Source: Solirubrum koreensis
Lineage (GTDB): Bacteria > Bacteroidota > Bacteroidia > Cytophagales > Hymenobacteraceae
DNA: 64,000 nucleotides
Direction: 5' to 3'
NCBI RefSeq assembly: GCF_039541855.1
Contig: NZ_BAABHA010000010.1
Location: 248,001 to 312,000 of the forward strand
Shown one piece after another: positions 60,428 to 64,000 of the stretch. Under the pieces are notes generated by a model. The model made no database searches and was not told where the DNA came from. It saw nothing but the letters and a program-made list of their open reading frames with translations. Numbering within the stretch: the stretch's first letter is position 1; every line of letters begins with the position of its first letter. The position numbers were made by a program, and so were the translations under genes.

Positions 60428-62881
60428 ATGCAACCCGAGAACGAGAACACCGCCCCCAACCAACCCGACGCCAACGAAGAATCGCCGATGAGCATTCTGG
60501 AGCGTCGGCTGGCCGAAATTGCGCGCACGAAGCAAGCTGATGCGCCCGCTGCCGCAGCTGAGTCGCAATCCGCTACACCAGCGCCCACGCAACCTGCCGA
60601 AACTCCCGTAGTGCCCCAGCCTGCCGAGGTAGGCATGGCCGTTCCCTCCGCTGCCGATTTGCCGGCCGCCGCGCCCACCGAGGCTACTGAGCCAGTCGCA
60701 TCTGAGCCCATGGTTCGTGCCGAGCTGCACTACGGAACCGCCAACGAAGGTGTGCAAAGTGCCTTGGCTGCCGAAGCTCCCGGCGAAATTCAGCCGGTAC
60801 ACATCACCATGACTTCGCCCGAAGCCACTGCGACATCTGCCGACGCCCAGTCTGCACCGTCAGAAGCCGAACCCTTGGCTGTTACGTTGCCCGCCCACGA
60901 GCTGCACCAAGCTGCCGACATCGAAACGGCACCCGAGCCGCTGGCCGCATTGCCCACTTCAAATAACGAATCGGCTTCCGAAGCGGCCCATGCCGCTGAA
61001 GATGCGGGTGTTTCCGCATCACACGTTCCCCAAGCTGCTCTGGAAACACCCGGCGAAGTGCAGCCCGGTGGCTCTACCGATGCGCCCCAAGCCCAGGCAG
61101 TCAATCAGGCCGCTGCGGCTGCGCACGAGGACGAAGAGGAATACGTGCCCGAAACGCCGGCTCCCGATTTTGCCACCCTCGATGTAACGGCGCAGGGCGC
61201 TTACTTGCTGAGCCTTTTGCAGCGCCAGGATGCCCGCCAGAACCGCAAGCAGATTGCCGATCTGCACCGCGTTTACGAGCAAAACATCAACTCGGAACGC
61301 CAGGCTGCCCGGCAGCGCTTCGTGCAGGAAGGAAACGACGCCGAAGCATTCAACTTTGCCGGCCCCGAAGGCTACGCCGATGTGAGCAAAGCCGTGCAGG
61401 ATTACCGCGACGCCCGCGTGCGCGATGCCCGCCAGGAAGACGAGCAACGCGCCAAAAACCTGTTGCACAAGCAGCATCTGCTTTCCCAGCTGCGGCTGCT
61501 GGTTGAGTCGGCTGAAACCAAGGATTCCTCGGCCCGCATCAAAACCCTGCAGGCCGACTGGAAAGCTACCGGCCCGGTGCCTCAAGCGCAGGCCCAGGAG
61601 CTGTGGAATTCCTACCACGCTCTGCTCGATATTTACTACAACAACCGTGGCCTATTCTTCGAAATGAAGGAGCTGGACCGCCGCCGTAATCAGGAAGCCA
61701 AGGAAGCCCTGATTCAGCGCGCCGAGGCTTTGGTAGGCCAGTCGAGCATTAACAAGGCGTTGCAGGAGTTGCGGCAGCTGCACGAGGAATGGAAGACTGT
61801 CGGCCCCGTGCCCAACGAAATGCGCGAGCCGCTGTGGCAGCGGTTCCTGCAAGCCTCCGAGAAAGTACACGACCGGAAGCGCACCTTCCTCGATGCTCGC
61901 TCGGCCCAGGAAAACGCCAACTTGGCCCGTAAGCAGGAAATCCTGACCCAGATTCTGCCGTTCGGGGAATTCAAGACCGAGCGCGTGAACGAGTGGCGTG
62001 CTAAAACCGACGAACTGCAAACTCTCAAGGAGCAGTGGGACAGCGCCGGCCTCGTGCCGCGCAGCCAGGCCGAGAGCATGAACAAGCAGTTCTGGGCCGC
62101 CTACAAAGGATTCTTCCAGCACAAAAACCAGTTCTTCAAAGCCCTCGACGAAGAAAAGTCGAACAATCTTAAGCAGAAAATAGCCCTCTGCGAGCAGGCC
62201 GAAGCCGCGCTCGAAAATCCGAATTGGGAAGAAGGCCGCGAAACGGTTATCCGGGTCCAGAAGGAGTGGAAGCTCGTCGGCCGCGTGCCCGAGAAGCAGT
62301 CGGATAAAATCTGGCACCGCTTCCGCACTGCCTGCGACGCTTTCTTTGAGCGCAAGAACCAGGAAGTACGCCACCGCGAGCAGCAGGTGCAGCAAGCTTC
62401 AGCCGAGCAGTCGGCTTACCTCGACCGTTTTGCCGAGCAGGTGGCCGGTTTATCAGTCGAAAACCCCGGCACTGCAGAAGGTCTCCAAGCCATGGTGCAG
62501 GAGTGGACGCAGTTCGACGGCCAGGGAAACCGCCGCGGCAGCGCCCAGGCCGAGGAGAAATTCCTGGGCTTGGCCACCAAGTACATCGATGCCATTCCCG
62601 GCCTTTCGTACACCGAGCGCGAGGAGCAGGCGTTCCAGCTGCAAGTGCAGCGCATGAAGGCCAATCCCGATGCCCAGCAGTTGCTTTACCGCAAAGAGCA
62701 AACCCTGCGTCGCGAGATAAACGAGCTGGAAAACGACATTGCTACGCTTCAAACCAACCTCGATTTCTTCGCTCGTTCGAAGAACGCCGGCCAGTTGCGA
62801 GAAGAATACCAAGGTCGTATCGACGAAACCAAGGTGCGCATCGAACGCATGAAGCGCCAGCTGCGTATCATTCGCAGCTAG
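60428..62881 (+). CDS. DUF349 repeat protein with long acidic N-terminus
   Basis: The product has 817 residues. Residues 1-250 are low-complexity, rich in Ala, Pro, Glu and Thr, and probably disordered. From about 375 onward there are four clear DUF349 repeats and a fifth weak one, each recognisable by the W-K-x-x-G-x-V-P core: LQADWKATGPVPQ, LHEEWKTVGPVPNE, LKEQWDSAGLVPRSQ and VQKEWKLVGRVPEK. A C-terminal coiled coil (about 740-817) closes it. DUF349 proteins are helical and have been linked to ribosome or RNA-related functions in some bacteria; here the role is open. A terminator follows. Confidence 0.87.
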   Translation: MQPENENTAPNQPDANEESPMSILERRLAEIARTKQADAPAAAAESQSATPAPTQPAETPVVPQPAEVGMAVPSAADLPAAAPTEATEPVASEPMVRAELHYGTANEGVQSALAAEAPGEIQPVHITMTSPEATATSADAQSAPSEAEPLAVTLPAHELHQAADIETAPEPLAALPTSNNESASEAAHAAEDAGVSASHVPQAALETPGEVQPGGSTDAPQAQAVNQAAAAAHEDEEEYVPETPAPDFATLDVTAQGAYLLSLLQRQDARQNRKQIADLHRVYEQNINSERQAARQRFVQEGNDAEAFNFAGPEGYADVSKAVQDYRDARVRDARQEDEQRAKNLLHKQHLLSQLRLLVESAETKDSSARIKTLQADWKATGPVPQAQAQELWNSYHALLDIYYNNRGLFFEMKELDRRRNQEAKEALIQRAEALVGQSSINKALQELRQLHEEWKTVGPVPNEMREPLWQRFLQASEKVHDRKRTFLDARSAQENANLARKQEILTQILPFGEFKTERVNEWRAKTDELQTLKEQWDSAGLVPRSQAESMNKQFWAAYKGFFQHKNQFFKALDEEKSNNLKQKIALCEQAEAALENPNWEEGRETVIRVQKEWKLVGRVPEKQSDKIWHRFRTACDAFFERKNQEVRHREQQVQQASAEQSAYLDRFAEQVAGLSVENPGTAEGLQAMVQEWTQFDGQGNRRGSAQAEEKFLGLATKYIDAIPGLSYTEREEQAFQLQVQRMKANPDAQQLLYRKEQTLRREINELENDIATLQTNLDFFARSKNAGQLREEYQGRIDETKVRIERMKRQLRIIRS

Positions 62882-62906
62882 TTTACACTCGATGCCTGAT
62901 TGCTTG

Positions 62907-62940
62907 AAAGCCCCGTGCCGTAACTGGTACGGGGCTTTTT
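62907..62940 (+). terminator. Terminator after the DUF349 gene
   Basis: A 13-bp stem with one wobble pair (62907-62919 and 62926-62938) and GTAACT loop ends in T5. Confidence 0.8.
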
Positions 62941-63027
62941 CAATGGGTTTATGTATGGATAGCGGGGATATATTGGAGGGCTATCAGGAATCATTTAACC
63001 CCGGTTTTTAGTTCTCTCGTATATTGT

Positions 63028-63039
63028 CGTCAAATGACG
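63028..63039 (+). promoter_or_regulatory. Possible antitoxin operator
   Basis: CGTCA-AA-TGACG is a small inverted repeat 16 bp before the antitoxin ATG. The 8-mer GTCAAATG recurs at 63029-63036 and 63051-63058, the second overlapping the start codon. Xre/ParS antitoxins usually autorepress. Confidence 0.35.
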
Positions 63040-63055
63040 GTTTTAAAATAGTCAA

Positions 63056-63508
63056 ATGCTGCAAGCACACACAACTCCGGTAGCCAAAGTGGTCGAATTA
63101 CTGGGCGGAAGCTCGCTGGTACGGCAAGCCGTGCACAACGAGCTGGACTTGCTGGCCCTGGCTGCCCGCGGCTTGTCCATTCAATCGTTGCGGGCTTTGC
63201 AGCGCCGCATGCAGTTTTCGAACAAGGAAATCAGCGAGTTTCTCGACGTGTCGGAAAGCACGCTGCAGCGTCGGCAGCAAACCAAGCGTGCCCTCACGCG
63301 CGACGAAGGCGAAAAAGCCATTCAGCTTTCGAGCGTTATGGCCAAAGGCATCAGCGTGTTCGAAGACGAAGAAGATTTCCGGCACTGGCTGGAAACGCCC
63401 AACGTAGCGCTGGGCGGCATTGAGCCGAAGGAGTTGCTGGGGTCGTCCATTGGGCGCGAGCAGGTGCGCGAAATCCTGTTGCGCATTCAGTACGGCATCT
63501 ACTCGTAA
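63056..63508 (+). CDS. Antitoxin of the Xre/MbcA/ParS (DUF2384) type
   Basis: This 150-residue protein starts at ATG 63056. The N-terminal half is an Xre-like helix-turn-helix (about 30-90, including ISEFLDVSESTLQRRQ). The C-terminal half is the DUF2384 toxin-binding domain (about 95-150, ISVFEDEEDFRHWLETPNVALGG, quoted as EEDFRHWLETPNVALGG, then PKELLGSSIGREQVREIL). It should bind and block the RES toxin encoded 11 bp downstream and repress the operon. The antitoxin frame is intact. Such RES-Xre modules are frequently horizontally transferred. Confidence 0.9.
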   Translation: MLQAHTTPVAKVVELLGGSSLVRQAVHNELDLLALAARGLSIQSLRALQRRMQFSNKEISEFLDVSESTLQRRQQTKRALTRDEGEKAIQLSSVMAKGISVFEDEEDFRHWLETPNVALGGIEPKELLGSSIGREQVREILLRIQYGIYS

Positions 63509-63519
63509 GCACGGCGGTC

Positions 63520-63989
63520 ATGCGGCTTTTTAGGCTGGCGAAGGGCCAATACATTGCCGATATCAGTGGTACGGGCGGGCTATATGCCTCTGGCCGCTGG
63601 CACGAGCAGGGCACCCGCATTTTGTATACTTCGGAGCACCTCTCGTTGGCTAAACTGGAGGCACTGGCTAATTCACCGGTATTGCCGCGCAATTACGCCT
63701 TGCTGGAGCTGGAAGTGCCCGACGATGCGCCGGTAAAGACCGTGCGGGCGGAAGAATTGCCCGTTAATTGGGCCGCGTTGCCATACCCGCAGGAACTGGC
63801 CCTAATTACCCGGCAATGGGTGGAAGAAGGCAAGTACTGGCTGATGCGGGTGCCTTCTGCGCACTCGTTAGGAGAGTGGAACTACTGCTGAACCCCTTGC
63901 ACCCCGAGCACGTCCGCTTAGAAGTGGTAGCCATAACCCCACACGAATTTGATCCTCGACTGAAAGCCAATCAGTCATCTTCCAGGTAG
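63520..63989 (+). pseudogene. RES-domain toxin with a frameshift near the 3' end
   Basis: The first frame (63520-63891, 123 aa) covers the RES domain start: GTGGLYASGRWHEQGTRILYTSEHLSLAKLEAL (quoted as GLYASGRWHEQG and LYTSEHLSLAKLEAL) and MRVPSAHSLGEWNY, then stops at TGA. The missing C-terminal part continues in the -1 frame as LLNPLHPEHVRLEV and HEFDPRLKANQ to TAG at 63989. Read with a one-base shift after the TAC codon near 63885, the product would be about 156 aa, the normal RES size, and would restore the WNYLLNPLHP segment typical of the family. RES toxins degrade NAD+. The toxin is therefore probably inactivated by a one-base deletion, unless this is a sequencing error. Confidence 0.82.
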
Positions 63990-64000
63990 GCAGCGGCTAA

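Overview
The window is GC-rich chromosomal DNA (about 60 % G+C by eye) from a member of the Bacteroidota, most likely Hymenobacter or a close relative in the Cytophagales. Several lines point there. A metalloprotease ends in a type IX secretion (Por) sorting domain. Candidate promoters have the Bacteroidota -7 box TAnnTTTG rather than a -10 TATAAT. Two proteins are DUF4369-thioredoxin (TlpA-like) fusions, there is a fused alpha/beta E1 dehydrogenase, and several small secreted proteins combine MORN-like repeats with a TonB C-terminal domain. The genus is an inference; no rRNA or tRNA gene was found in the window to test it.

Layout. 1-2846: a truncated secreted coiled-coil protein and an MMPL/RND exporter, both on the minus strand. 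3025-4519: a small Lys/Cys-rich secreted protein and an orphan HsdR-N-like nuclease in visibly AT-richer DNA. 4602-9649: N-acetylmuramoyl-L-alanine amidase, thyA, a class IV aminotransferase/lyase coupled to dprA, and a MerR regulator. 9914-18124: alaS, a cluster of three MORN/TonB_C secreted proteins around a helical secreted protein, and gatB. 18207-22149: two tandem DUF4369/TlpA proteins, a Pro/Ala-rich protein and an acyl-CoA thioesterase. 22282-28609: M43 metalloprotease, pcm, a polyprenyl-phosphate sugar transferase, ribE, a small hydrophilic protein and a PAP2 phosphatase coupled to hemF. 29727-36296: a TPR protein, the fused E1 dehydrogenase, a BamA-like outer membrane lipoprotein, and a TrmH-family RNA methyltransferase. 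36434-39095: an ECF sigma factor, membrane anti-sigma-like protein and outer membrane protein operon. 39350-44006: CoA-binding protein, FAD-dependent dehydrogenase, a fourth MORN/TonB_C protein, a second TPR protein and tryptophan 2,3-dioxygenase. 44192-52653: serine dehydratase beta-like protein, TolC-like and HlyD-like efflux parts, gpsA, and several small membrane proteins and transporters. 52807-62881: catalase, then a minus-strand group (DUF3592, maf, DUF1015, pdxH, a large GT-C-like membrane protein), then an AlgH protein and a DUF349 protein. 63056-63989: a ParS/Xre-type antitoxin followed by a RES toxin whose frame is broken near its 3' end.

Most of the window is core housekeeping and envelope biology. 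The least ordinary parts are the frameshifted RES toxin with its intact antitoxin and upstream palindrome, the orphan HsdR-N nuclease, the MORN/TonB_C family (with a shared N-terminal motif and a shared 13-bp promoter-like element), a pair of TPR proteins with an LPxYGG segment, a long palindrome with a 7-1-7 core upstream of catalase, a large hairpin element upstream of alaS, and a 19-bp tandem repeat in front of ribE. Rho-independent-style hairpins separate many transcription units. I did not find a clear multi-gene system that is both novel and complete.
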